A stretch of DNA of 64,000 nt, taken from NCBI GenBank assembly GCA_022559845.1, contig CM040123.1, forward strand, positions 303,106,642-303,170,641, given 5' to 3'. A program made the translations under genes and the position numbers. Positions 46,551 through 57,806 of this stretch are shown here, piece after piece. How positions within the stretch are numbered: position 1 is the stretch's first letter; every line of letters begins with the position of its first letter. The stretch is from Amorphophallus konjac. Taxonomy: Eukaryota > Streptophyta > Magnoliopsida > Alismatales > Araceae. Below the pieces are notes generated by a model that was given only the letters and a program-made list of their open reading frames with translations, was not told the origin of the DNA and did no database searches.

Positions 46551-49500
46551 GATGCCCCTCCTTGATGTCCACTTTGCAAGGAACGAGCGAAAGCGACGCT
46601 GAGGAAAAATAGAAAGGAGATGGAGTAAAAGTGATAGCGACGTGAAATGGAGATGAAGCAGAGATAAAGCGGAGAGAACTGAAAAGCGGACATCAAGATA
46701 AAAAGACACCCGTCACAACCAACAAGCGACAGTAATTTTCCCAAAAACGCCGAACTAACCACCTGAAATGGATGACAAGGATGAGACATGTCTGGAGAAC
46801 TAGACTAAAGGAAAGGAAACACGACCAGCCTCATTGGGGACACAATCCACGGACAATGAGTGGGTCGGCAGGAACACAAGATAAGAGCTGGAAAAGGAAA
46901 ATAAGACTGAGATAACATCCAGACAGGAATCACGCTGGCCAAACAGACCAAGCGGCAAGATCAGAGAAAATGTTCAAATTCAGAGTGGAATGAAGAATCT
47001 CTTATCCAAGAGAGCTTAAGTGCAATCAACCAATGCTGAGGAGAAATCTTTGAACAGATCACGCGGCATGAATGCTCAAAATGACATGATGCATGTTGGG
47101 CTAAAATAAAGAAATCATTAAAATGAATGTAAAGAAAGATAAAATAGAAAGTGCTCAAGATAATATTGCTAGACTGAGCCAAGATGGGGTCAAGAGTCTT
47201 CTTGCAATCACGGTGTGCGAGATAGAGTCTATCGTCTCCCACCCGACTCAACCGAGCGGCCTATCCAACGATTAACCGTATGCTCCTAGATCATCATCGT
47301 TTTTGTTAAAGGGGAACATCAGATCTTAGAACACACGGGCAACCAGTCGATCCTTGAGAGGTTATAATAACGTAGATACCATATAGTAATGCAACAATGA
47401 GCAGGGATAGAGAGCCATACCCGACTTACCTGTCAAGCGAAACGGCATCTTTTTAGATTTTTCAGATTTTTTCAGATTTTTATGGATTTTCAAATAAGAC
47501 AACAATAATATGAATGACCATGATAAACAAGTATGAACGAAAGACAGCATAACACAACGATTAACTGAATGACCGACAACACAACAAAATATAACGATCA
47601 AAAGAATGGAAAACAAAACAACAAGACGAACAAGCACATATGCAATGGCATGAACAAACTACACGTATGCAAGATGAACGTGGGGGACAAGACAACAATG
47701 CAATGAGACAACACACGGTTGGGACAAGAACATGAGGGATGACCACACGGTTGGGACAACACACGAGATATAGAAGGACGACTAACAACATATGCAAGAC
47801 AACTAACAACACGTGGTGAAGAACAAAATAACATGTGTGGGACAACACGGTGGGATATAGACACGGCGAGACAAGGACACGGCAGGACAAAGGACATAAA
47901 CAAATACACCCTTCAATCAAAACCCAAGATCAGAATGAAGTAGAACCGCCATGTTCATAATCGTGAGGTAAAGTCCTCTCATATAGATATAATCATTGCA
48001 AACAAAAGCTGAGAAGGATATAAGCTTCAGAACAAATCGAGAGACATGAATGACGAAGAGAACAGATCAGAAGATGTGGACAAGAGACAGAGCACAAAGA
48101 TATAGCAAGGAATGCCTGAGTACCTGCAACCTGCACACTTAGCAAACAGATTACGTATCTATTCTCAAAATAAAATATAAAAGATAAATATTTTTAAAAA
48201 TTTTCAATTTTCTTGATTTTTTTAGATTTTGAAAATATTTGATTTTTTTTGTTTTGTTTGAACAATATTTCATTTTTTTATAATCTCATTTTTTTTAGAT
48301 TTTAGACAATATCTCATTTTTTTTTATTTTTGACAATATCTCTCTTTTTTTTAATTTTGAAAGTATCTCATTTTTTATTTTGACAATAGCAATCCGCATC
48401 ACCCAAAGACAGGCTCGAACTACTGGCGAGGGATCGCCGTCCCTCCCCTCTCATTAAAGACTTCTCTTGAGCAGGGCGTGCATGTGAGGGTGACTTACCA
48501 CAACCAACTTCCTCTAAAGAACGGTACCCCTACTAAGGTCATACCCGGGATACAACTCAGTCTAAGCGGGAGAAATAGAAGAAAAATTAGAGACAAACTT
48601 TATGCAGGATGGGAGATATCAAGATTCGACTTCCTTCCAAGGCACCACCCCTCAAAGAGATAGGTCTGTTGCGCCGGGGCTTTGTGTCTTTGATTTTGAG
48701 ACCCATATTTATCAGGCATGCATGCGACCGGGCTCATGGTATCCCGCGGGGAACTATACTGCCACTCTTGCCATGCCTTTGATTCATAATTTTGCATTGA
48801 TTCGTCCATTTATTTTTGACAGCCCTTATTGGCTAGATATAGCATGAAAGCTCACTTTTGAGGGTCAAGACTACCCCTATTTGAGACCTCTCTCGTATTA
48901 GGGAGCGCCTAAGTTAGTCATCTTATCCATCAATCTCTTGCCCATGCACTCGACCGAGCAGAGAAAAGAAAAGACCTTTGTGCATACCCAAAGTATGGCC
49001 AAAGCAGCAATGATGTTGCACTTCATAGATCGACTATGGCTTGCCATGAAGTGTGTGAAAAATTCATACTCAAAAGGTCACCCTTAACAATCGGGGAAAG
49101 AACTCAGACTCCCAGCGCGGAGTTATTACCAGCCTAAGGTGTGCTGCAGAAGCGAACTCATTTTAAATGACCTAAATGAACTAAGCAAATTTCTAAAAGC
49201 CACTTAACCATGTTGAGGAATAGTATTATAACCATGTGCAGAAACAGTAATGGAAATGAAAGCATGTTTCTTTGCTCAAAATAAAGATACCTTTGCAAAT
49301 CCGCAGTATGGAAGTAGCATCCTAAAGCAATCTTGATCATCGAGCCTCGAGCAGCACGAGCTTTGTATTCCTTGCTTGACAGGATGAAAGGGAGAGGATA
49401 GCAAAGGGATTGAAAGATTCCTTTACATGGAGGAGCGATAGACACCAAACTAGATGAAATAAGGATAAAAAGGAAGAGAGACAAGGGCTAGAACTCCCTC

Positions 49501-49560
49501 GTTAAGGCATCGAGGCCCTGATAACAAGGAACCAAATACAGAAAAAATCAGATTAGCTGA
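46551..49560 (-). other. Tat-like 3' non-coding region
   Basis: Three kilobases between the last ORF and the 3' LTR. The purine tract is at 46551-46565. Open frames here (for example at 47362-47920) are Cys/Ser/Val-rich strings without motifs; 47690-47880 holds short repeats of ACACGGTTGGGACAA and GGACAACAC. No pol remnant is visible, so pol is not simply decayed in this place. Confidence 0.6.
48180..48400. repeat. T-rich degenerate tandem repeat
   Basis: Units of about 35-45 bp of the form TTTTTTTAGATTTTGA followed by CAATATCTCATTTT. It is about five units long. On the coding (minus) strand it is A-rich. Confidence 0.65.
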
Positions 49561-49562
49561 GA

Positions 49563-50048
49563 TCAAGGCGGACTAAAGTCTCGAAAGTAGCAAGAAAAAG
49601 GGTAATGACCCTGAAAGGGTGAAGAGGAGTGAATAGAAAGACAGCGAGAGGATTGCTGTGACGATGAGAAAGAAGGAGAAGAATAGTCCGACGCGGTCGG
49701 AGAAAAGGAATTAGAATCACCGGACAAGGTTGGGGAAGGAGAATTAGAATCACCCGACAGGGTCAGGGAATAAGAGACATAGACACCCGACAGGGTCGGG
49801 GAATAAGAGTGAAAATCACCCGACAGGGTCGGGGAAGGAGAATTAGAGACGGAACTCGGAGATACTGGAGGAGAAGAATTGGGAGATGTCCTGAGATCGG
49901 GATCAAAAGACATAGGCCGAGGCCTAGAATTGTGAGAGGAGGGGAAATCTGGAGGATCCGAAGAAAAAGGAGAGGAATGGGGACGCACGGACCTACGAAA
50001 GGAGGAGAAAATGATGGAGATAGGATCAGATGGAGGAAGGTACACCAC
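49563..50048 (-). CDS. Ser/Pro-rich ORF with 11-residue repeats (doubtful)
   Basis: A 161-codon frame rich in Ser and Pro. Its centre is a 33-bp tandem repeat (about 49710-49850) giving units of the form SPTLSGDSNS, four to five times. It lies 200 bp downstream of the accessory domain in a different frame. It could be a frameshifted extension of that protein or a by-product of the repeat; I recognise no domain. Confidence 0.3.
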   Translation of the reverse strand: MVYLPPSDPISIIFSSFRRSVRPHSSPFSSDPPDFPSSHNSRPRPMSFDPDLRTSPNSSPPVSPSSVSNSPSPTLSGDFHSYSPTLSGVYVSYSLTLSGDSNSPSPTLSGDSNSFSPTASDYSSPSFSSSQQSSRCLSIHSSSPFQGHYPFSCYFRDFSPP

Positions 50049-50247
50049 CCAAGGGTGGGAACTAAGTAGAAGGAAGGATGAATGAAAAGAAAGGGGGGGA
50101 AGAGGTGGACCCCTGAATGCACAACTGACGGCTCTTGAACCTGCGTCGCTGCCTCTTCTTAGCAGAAATTGGCTTGAAATGGACCTGCATGGCGCGGGGT
50201 TGGACCTTCAGGCCTATTATTCTGCAGTGTCTCTTTAAATAACGGGC

Positions 50248-51549
50248 CTATATGACAGAGGACCTGACCCGGCTATGAATATGCAGCTTCATCGGGGCAG
50301 TTGCCCCTAGACACCCGGTGCTAACAACAGTAGACGGACATTCTTGAACAACTAACTCCTCATAATGCTGAATATCATAAAACCATGGAGTCTTGTTACT
50401 TGGCACAAGTAGCATGAGATTTTGCAGCTCCACTCGACAATCAGACTTGAAGCGTAACTCCCTTGCTAGAAGAGACGGGTGAAGCTGAGGGAGAGTAATA
50501 CACGGTGTTGACATGGCCGGCTTGCTAATAAACCGAGGAAGATTGCATAACAAGTGCAGAATATCCCCGAAAAGTGTAGAAGATATGGCCCATTGCCCCT
50601 TGAACATAGAATCCACAATCTGCTTGGCGGCCGTATGCGTTAGCACAACACGGGTAGAGAACCCTTCTTGGCCTGTCATCTGAATGGCAATAGAGAGAAG
50701 AGAAATAATAGCATCAAGGGTTAACTCTCCGGTGAGCAAAGAGATTGCCATCGGCCTTGCTCGGGAAGAAACTGGCATCAACTCAAGGGAACTCTTTTTG
50801 TCAACTGTCTTCACTAGGAGTGTAGGCTCAACATCTCCAAAATAACCAGGGACCAGGATGCGGATAGGCATTCGGAAAATGAAGTCTTGGATCTTGAAAT
50901 GCACGGCCGGCACCGAATCATCCTGACTTGGCTTATTGTCTCCCTGGGGATTAGACCCAAGGGGCACCACGGGTAACGCACACCCTCTCTGTGGGGTGGA
51001 AATAGGTGGAAGAATGGGGATAGGAGTAGGTTCAGAAGACGCGGGGGTTTCAACGGGTATGGTGTGTTTAGGTGGAGGTAAAGGTAAGGGTGGAGGTATG
51101 ACTTGCTCAGGCGAGGGCGGCAAAGGTGAAATTTGCTCAGGCTCGGTCAAAGGTGATGGCGGGGGTGATGGAGGTTTAGGCAATGGTGAGGGTGGTGGAG
51201 ATGGTGTAGGCGATTGAGAGGATGGTGGAGATGGTGATGTGGTCGATGGAGGTAGTGGACATGGCAAGGGTGAAGGAGGGGGTTGTGGCACCCACCATCG
51301 ACGTATCGACACAACGCGCCGAACGACATTGGGGGTGGAAGTAGTGGTGGAAGAAGTAGAAGAAGGGGAGGTGGCACTAGCCTGAGCAGAGGCTTGGGTT
51401 TGTGGAGGTTGTGGTGATTGGATAGGAGATAGCGAAAGTAACAGAGTAGGCGAGGTAGTAGTTGATGGAGCGGGTTTAATGCTAGACGAAGAATCACTAG
51501 GGTGCCCCCGGTCTTGTAGAGATGGAGACGGCTGCTTGGGCGGTGCTTC
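50248..51549 (-). CDS. Gag-fused accessory domain of the Tat-like element (unknown)
   Basis: Directly after the gag stop TAA (51550-51552), and in the same frame, the sequence stays open for 433 codons to 50248. The first 180 or so are a Pro/Ser/Thr linker (runs such as PPSPLPKPPSPPPSPL). A folded-looking region follows (about 50910-50260): HFKIQDFIFRMPIRILVPGY, LELMPVSS, GELTLDAIISLLSIAIQ, GQEGFSTRVVLTHTAAKQI, NLMLLVPSN and WFYDIQHYEELVVQE. It has no DTG/DSG, no YxDD and no HHCC, so it is not protease, RT or integrase. The stop between gag and this region is one C-to-T step from CAA, and Gln codons precede it, so I infer a single gag-accessory polyprotein originally. Function unknown; a structural or RNA-packaging role would fit its place. 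Confidence 0.6.
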   Translation of the reverse strand, partial: EAPPKQPSPSLQDRGHPSDSSSSIKPAPSTTTSPTLLLSLSPIQSPQPPQTQASAQASATSPSSTSSTTTSTPNVVRRVVSIRRWWVPQPPPSPLPCPLPPSTTSPSPPSSQSPTPSPPPSPLPKPPSPPPSPLTEPEQISPLPPSPEQVIPPPLPLPPPKHTIPVETPASSEPTPIPILPPISTPQRGCALPVVPLGSNPQGDNKPSQDDSVPAVHFKIQDFIFRMPIRILVPGYFGDVEPTLLVKTVDKKSSLELMPVSSRARPMAISLLTGELTLDAIISLLSIAIQMTGQEGFSTRVVLTHTAAKQIVDSMFKGQWAISSTLFGDILHLLCNLPRFISKPAMSTPCITLPQLHPSLLARELRFKSDCRVELQNLMLLVPSNKTPWFYDIQHYEELVVQECPSTVVSTGCLGATAPMKLHIHSRVRSSVI

Positions 51550-53331
51550 TTATTGCTGCTGCTTGCTGCAGAGATCTAAAATAACTTTACGCATGGCGGC
51601 CCAATCAATCCTTTTATTATCTTCCAGGTCATAAACATACTCTCGGAACTCGGGACAATCCTCAACCAAATGCCCCTGCTGGCTGTGAAAATCACAATAT
51701 TGAAGCATATTCCCGACTGCGGGTTGGCAAGGCACAGCCGGAGAGAGCGGCAACGCGTGAGCGGCCATCAAAGCCCTAAAAATATCGGTAAAGCACTCCG
51801 ACAACGGAGGACAAGGAGCCCGCATCGGGCAAGGCGGATGCCGAGGGGTATGAGGTGGTGGAGAAGGTTGTGGGGACGGAAGTGAATGTTGCGTAGGCAA
51901 TAGTGCTTGGCCGGCGGAGGAGGGATTTGGTGAAGGCATATGTGGAACGGAGTGGGGAGGTATGTAGACGGTATCAACCTGCTCGGGATGTGGTGTGACC
52001 TTGACCGGGGGTGGAAACGGAGACGGGTATGCGGACACAGGAGGCTGACTCATGGAAGGTTGATATGCGGAGGCGTATAGGTATGTATAGGTGGGGGGTT
52101 GGCTCGTGGAGGGATATGTGACGGAAGGCTGACTCATGGCGGGCTGACTCATGGGAGCGTAGGGTTGGCACGTGGAGGGTGAAGGTTGATATGTGGAGGT
52201 GGATGGTGGAGACTCGGGGTCAAGGGAATCTTGGATTTGTTGGCGAATGAAGCGGGCTCGACTGTAAAGTTGTTGCCAGGAGGTGATGTCGTTGAGGGCT
52301 AAGATAAACCGATACTCGGGGGCGGCATTGGATATCAGCATCTTGATTTGCTCTCTCTCTTGAATGTGCCCTGGGACCTGCGCGGCAAGGTGACGCCAAC
52401 GGTCAGCAAAGGTGCAGAACCCCTCGTCGGGCTTCATCATCTCATGGGCCAGATCCACAATAGAGTACTTGGGCTCAACCTGGTCTTGATACTGTTGAAT
52501 AAACTTTTCTTTAACGGCTTGAAAACTCACAACTTGCTCTTGTGAAAGAGAGAAGAACCAATCCCGAGCTAGGCCTTCCAATGACAGACCAAACAGATAA
52601 GCCATCAAGTGTTGGTCATGTTAAAATTGGGTCGACTCATAAACAAACTCCTTCAAGTGCACATACGGGTCACCGACTCCACTATAACGGTGATATGTGG
52701 GAATTTGTGATGGAGGTGGGCGCCGAAGACCTTGGAAAGTGAATGGAACACTTAAAGAGGATTTAGGATCGATCCGACGTTGAAGCTCATCAAGTTGGCG
52801 TTGGGTTTGAACAATCATCTCTTGGGTAGGGAGAGATCGAGAAGAATATGGGCCAGCTTGAGCAAGAGGATGTGAATTCGGACCAGTATGATAATAATGG
52901 GCCGGATAAGAGGATCCGGGCTGAGAAAAAGAAGGGCACATTCTAAGAATGAAAGGATATGTGGGCCTGGAAAAAGTATGAGCATAAGGACCCATTGGGT
53001 TGACAGCATAAGTAGAAGAAGAATAAGTCCTATGAGAAAAATAAGGCCCATTAAGAGAATGGGGCCCGTTAAGATGATGAGGCCCATTAATGAGAGAAGA
53101 AGGCCCATTAAGAGAAGGAGGCCCATGAAGATGAGATGCAATAAGGCGTTGGGCCTGGGCCGGATCCATTTGGCGAACAAGGCTTGAAAGATGGGCCATG
53201 AGATTAGCCTGTTCCTCGGAGGGATCAGAGGGACCACAGGAAGATGGGCACGGGTGGGAAGAGGATTCCACGCGGGAATGGGAAGAAGATTGGAAAAAAG
53301 AATGATACAAGGGGTTAGAATGATACTCCAT
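51550..53331 (-). pseudogene. Tat-like gag, one internal stop
   Basis: Starts at the ATG at 53331 (MEYHSNPLYH). The first 190 residues are low in complexity with repeats of a NGP unit. Next, QRRIDPKSSLSVPFTF and PPPSQIPTYHRYSGVGDPY lead into the capsid-type region LMAYLFGLSLEGLARDWFF and FIQQYQDQVEP, matching Tat/Ogre gag. A Pro/Ser/Tyr-rich part with SQP repeats follows, then a knuckle-like YCDFHSQQGHLVEDCPEF (C-x2-H-x4-H-x4-C, as in Tat gags). One TAA (52621-52623) splits the frame; CAA to TAA would explain it. The stop at 51550 separates it from the accessory domain. Confidence 0.85.
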
Positions 53332-54766
53332 GAGGGCAAATGGAGACTTAATACAAGGATATCAAGGAGAATACAAGTGGGGAAGCAATGGCTTAATGGG
53401 CTTGAGAACAAGGGGGGCTGACCCACTAATGTAAAGATGAATGGACAACGGACCAAGGGACAATGGACTAGATAATAGACATACAAAATGGGGTAACCTA
53501 AGTGGGCCTAACAATGACAAAACATGTGGATGCAACACAAAACACCACTAATGGGCTTGGACAAGCCCAAACAAAACAAACAATGCAATGTGAGAGTTTT
53601 CACCCAAGTCAAACAAGTTGATATGATGGGAAATATTTTAGAGATTTTAATAGACCTTTTAATGATTTGAATTAATAATAATTCCCTCAAGATAGGAATC
53701 CCCTGGGAATAAGGTCCAAACTTTGGGTTGACTAAGGTTAACTCCCTCACACTTATGCAAATGCAAGCCCAAGGGGTGGAAAGGTACAACCGGCCCGGTG
53801 TCCGTGTGGGAATCCACGGCTCACGGGGACTTATGGAGGTCCCGGATAAGATCACCTAGTCAACCCTAAGGAATATGGAGACGAGAGGATCACTTACTAA
53901 GGTAGGAAATGCAACTATGATATGCAATGTATAGCCCTATGTGCACCAGAGTGCATGCAAATTGTAGCTTAAAACTAGAAAATCAAGACTAGATTAAACT
54001 ATGCAAACATGATCCAAATAAGATAAATAGTGTATGGATGGAAAGACAATACAAAAGTCTGCACAACGGGCCCAAGAACAGATCAATCTGACCCCGAGAG
54101 GTCAATCAAATCACTGAGCAAAGTTGTCCCCGTGAACCTGTGCGCAGACCATATGCAGATTTTATGCACAAAATGGTAAAATGGTGACAATTTTTAACTA
54201 AGCAAATGAGACCCAAATGATGTAAATAAGCTATGGATGAAAATATAATACAAAGGACTATCCAATGGAATAAAAATCAGTGCAATCAGACACCGAAAAG
54301 GTAGTCAAATCACTGAGTAAAGATGTACCTGTGAACCTGTCCCTGAGCCTGCCTGCAGAACTTATGCACAAAACTCAAAAAGTTGGATAATATTAAAATA
54401 TGCAAATGTTAACCAAATGATGCAAATTATATATGCATGGAAAGACAATACAAAGGGCTATCCAACAGAAGAAAAATCAACGCAATCGAACATCGGGATC
54501 AAAAGTTATGCCCCGACGAACACGGCCCTGTGAGCATGCACGCAGGACTGCCAGAATCTGTAACGGTCTACCAAATGACTGTTACATGACTATGACGGTC
54601 TACCATAAGACCGTCACACAACCAGAGCCAGTAAAACACCAAAAATAGTGGGAGAATAGAGGAATACTACCTAAACATGAACATGCACCCACCCAACCTA
54701 CAAAAGAGCATGAAAACAAGCGTGATGGGCATTGGTTGTCCCACCGTGATCCCCAAAAAATATGGA
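53332..54766 (-). other. Tat-like 5' leader with 199-bp tandem repeats
   Basis: 1.4 kb between the 5' LTR and gag. Around 54030-54500, GGAAAGACAATACAAA-type words recur at about 54039, 54236 and 54436, a period near 199 bp, with shared words CAAATCACTGAG(C/T)AAAG and GTGAACCTGT. A perfect hairpin lies at 54593-54616. The leader would hold the packaging signal, but nothing proves this. Confidence 0.65.
54593..54616. promoter_or_regulatory. Perfect 9-bp hairpin in the Tat-like leader
   Basis: Arms TGACGGTCT (54593-54601) and AGACCGTCA (54608-54616) are exact inverse complements with a 6-base loop. It belongs to the same palindrome family as the LTR array at 45705-45935. A weaker unit precedes it at 54571-54586. 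Its role is unknown. Confidence 0.6.
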
Positions 54767-56782
54767 TGTAGATGGATTAATCTACCCCGCGCCCCTTGAC
54801 TAACCATGCACGTATATGAAGTAATCATAGAAGTATGAATAAGGGCGTAATGAATAGAAGAACTGACCGTGATCGCCACCAAGGATTAACAACGCCAAAG
54901 GATGAAGAAGTGTAAAGAACGGCACCGTGGACCTTGGAAAGAAAACTTGATCGCGCTTGACAAACGAGGTATGGGGAACTTTGTGGATTCAAACCTCCTC
55001 TCCTTCCAACCGGCTAGAGGAAAAGGGCCTCACGTTGTATTCATGCTCTCCTGCAAAACAAAGCCAAAACAAGGACAAAAAACTCATTAGAACATGCATG
55101 TGTAGCATCAATCCCGCAGTGTTAAAATAGGGGTAGAAATTAAGGACAAACTCACCAAGGGGAGGGTTTTTAACCCTTGTGGAAGGGTGGAAAAGATAGG
55201 TGTGTGTATTGTGAATGCATAGGATTTGAAATCACGGAATTTGGTTGAGAGAATAGAGAGAAAACGTTGATGCAAAACGTGCAAAAATGCATGTGTAGCA
55301 GAAAATGCAGAAAACTGTGATGATTAATGATTTTGAGGAGACTAGAACTAAGAGTATAGACGATGAAATTAAGCCCAGAAGAATGCAATGGAAAGCTAAT
55401 ACTTCCCTCTTCAAGCTGGGGTCGAAGTTGTGAGTTGGAGTTGCAGCATGGCTTCGCCCCACGTCCGGAAAGAGCCCCCCCCCGTCGCGATTGTGAATTG
55501 GGCAGTTTTTATAGAGTTTTGTAAGAAAGATCCATCTTCTTATCACGATTCCCAGAGATATAGTCTAAGATAAATCAAGTTCTCTGGATCAAACTCGAGA
55601 TAATATTAAGGACAAGAGATAGGAACAAACGGGGATCAATTCGGAGGAGGATTCTAGAAGATATGCCACTTGGAAGGTAGCCCCGTCGCACTAGAAAATA
55701 GAGTTTTAGTTGTACCAGGATGCTTAAATCTCGATCTTGCGACCCAGATCTCGAGAGATATAGCCAATGAAAATTTGATTTCTATGAACCAAATTCAAGA
55801 TAATACTAAGGGCTAGAAGTAGGAAAAAACGGGGATCAATTTGGATAAGAATTGAAGAAGTTATGGGCTCTGCAAGATAGGCTCGCCGCGTAGTTTTTGA
55901 GGCAGAGTCCAGCATAAATTGGACTCTCTGCTGTGTGTAACGGTCTATCGTAGGACCGCCACATTGCTCTGACGGTCTAGGGTAGGACCTCCACGCTCTA
56001 GGGGTCGAACGGGGTGATTTCGGGCGAGTTTGGGTGTGACGGTCTACTATAGGACCATCACATGTGCTCTAACGATCTTACGATAGACCGTTAAATGGGC
56101 TGTGACGCACATATACTAGACCTTCACATCGCTGTGACGCACCTACACTAGACCTTCACATCGATGAAGGAAAATTCTGGGCAGACTACGTGCGACTTTA
56201 GAAATTGAAGCGTATCTCTCAAACGGGGAAGAACTAGTGAAAATGGTAGAAGAATAAATTATAGATAACGGAGAGAGAAACAACTTTCATGAAGAAATCA
56301 AGATAAGAAAATGATCAGAAGAGGGAGAAAATGGTGCTAGAAGAGAGAGAAAGAATTCTGAACAGCACAACACGTCGGAAAAATGCGAGTAGCTCGCAAA
56401 CGAAGCAGAATTGGCCAATGGCGTAGAAGAGGAAATTGTAGATCGTTGAAAGAGGAACAACTTTGGTGAAGACAACTTTTTGAATAGAGGGACATAAGGA
56501 GATGAAAAAGGATAACTTTCAGGACTACACAGCGGGAGAGAGCCGATTACTTGAGGGAAGCCGGCCTAAATGGGCTGAAAGTCGACTTAGAAGCCAGAAG
56601 TTGATAAAATAAGCTCTAGGGCTTTAGGAAATCATGATCTCTAGAGCTCAAAGGGAATGTAATAATGAAAATTGGCTCGAAATCCATCCAAGGAAGGCTC
56701 CAAAATAATGGGTAATTCGGAACATCAAAAATGATGAATAAGAGAAATGACGCAACGTGTGGGCTAAAAACGGGTGTCAACA
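54767..56782 (-). repeat. Tat-like 5' LTR (intact)
   Basis: 2,016 bp, TGTAGATGG...GTGTCAACA. About 10 of the first 175 bases differ from the other LTR, so the insertion is of moderate age. It contains the palindrome array at 55935-56165. Confidence 0.9.
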
Positions 56783-57378
56783 CCTATGTATTAGAGAAAT
56801 GTTGCACTGACCTTATATGTGATCCTACAATAGTGCACCGACCTCGGTTAGTGCAAGGCGAAAGTTACACCGACCTTCTTTATGCTAAATGCATATATGC
56901 ACGGACCTTGGATGTACAAGGCGAAAGCTGCACTGACTTGATAAGCAATTGAACAAGGAATGCACTGACCATCTACACACGTAAGATAGGATATGCACCG
57001 ATGTTGTATGCATATGTCTGTAATCTGCACTGACTTCTGTAGGCAGGATGCGAAATATGCACCGACGTTAATCATGCGTGTGAGACACTTGCACCGACCT
57101 TAGTCATGCAGGATGAAAATATGCACCGACCTTCTTTATGCTAAATGAACACATTGACGTTATATGAATGCTAAGGTAGAATGTGCTTAGACTCGAAAGC
57201 AACAAACAATGACTTCATGCAGACACACTGACTCCAATGACTCAAGTGCACAAACTCCAACGCACAGACTCATGAATGCTTCAGACATATTCTGTTTGAT
57301 TTAAGGTGTTTGATTTTTTATGGTATCTGACATTTGACTTATGGTGTTTGTCATCATCAAAACCATAAGGATATAATA
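56783..57378 (-). repeat. Sirevirus 5' LTR, second segment
   Basis: Resumes with CCTATGTATTAGAGAAATG, exactly where the first segment stopped (compare 25291). It carries the rest of the GCACCGACCTT array and ends GATATAATA. CCTAT at 56783-56787 is the duplicated target. Confidence 0.93.
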
Positions 57379-57383
57379 TCTCC

Positions 57384-57806
57384 TTGATAGAGGGAGTGGC
57401 TGAGACAGACAGAAGGGGGGCCAGGGTGAGCATGTGACACAGAGGAAAGAGAGAACCTATATATCAGAGAGGAGAGAGAGAGATTGTGTGAGAGAGCTGG
57501 GCAAAAGAGGGGAGGATGAGCCCATTGCAGGAGGTGAGAGAGACAGAGAGAGAGGGAGGCGTCAAACCCTACAATCCCCCTTTCCCCTGCTTCTCTCCCT
57601 TATAGATCGGCAAAGAACCTACAACCCACCCCCTCCCTCCTGCTGCACCCCCTCCCACCCACTGGACCCCCCTTCAAGGTCGCCCCCCGGACCACCCCCC
57701 TCCCTCCGGACCACCCCCCTTCAAGCCTTCCTGTGGGACCCCCTCATGCCATGACGCTCGCCGCCCCCCTCCCTCCCGCCAGAACCCCTCCTTCATGCTC
57801 GCCCTC
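57384..57806. other. Spacer between Sirevirus and Tekay elements
   Basis: Purine-rich (57384-57560), then CCC-rich (57600-57780). This is the continuation of the GA-rich DNA left of 23853 in which the Sirevirus inserted. A 106-codon frame at 57434 is low complexity and not called as a gene. Confidence 0.5.

Larger units (their letters stand above)
40618..56782 (-). mobile_element. Tat-like gypsy element, gag but no pol
   Basis: LTRs begin TG(C/T)AGATGGATTAATC at 40618 and 54767 and end CGGGTGTCAACA at 46550 and 56782; the intact one is 2,016 bp. CCTAT flanks both sides. On the minus strand the LTR opens TGTTGACACCCG. The purine tract AAGGAGGGGCATC sits at 46551, and a TTTTTTGG word lies a few bases beyond the 5' LTR, where Tat and Athila elements place the primer site; the tRNA is not resolved. 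The gag resembles Tat/Ogre gags. The 8.2-kb interior holds gag, an unknown in-frame C-terminal domain and long non-coding DNA, with no protease, RT, RNase H or integrase. A LINE derivative lies in the 3' LTR. Confidence 0.88.
23853..57378 (-). mobile_element. Sirevirus (Ty1/copia), nested by three later insertions
   Basis: The LTR pair starts at 23853 and 39171 (TGATAGTTCACACAG) and ends at 25887 (GATACAACA) and 57378 (GATATAATA). Flanks are CCTCC (23848-23852) and TCTCC (57379-57383), a 5-bp duplication with one change. Orientation is minus, with a Met-tRNA primer site at 39157-39168 and the purine tract at 25888. Removing the insertions at 27945-32414, 35719-37434 and 40618-56782 leaves about 11.2 kb with gag, coiled coil, protease, integrase, reverse transcriptase and RNase H in Ty1/copia order. 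Stops and frameshifts occur throughout, so it is dead. I find no env-like ORF downstream of pol, although some Sireviruses have one. Confidence 0.93.

Noticed and set aside
46551..49560. Decayed pol in the Tat-like 3' region
   Set aside because: No remnant of DTG/DSG, RT, RNase H or integrase motifs could be read in any frame; pol appears absent, not just broken.
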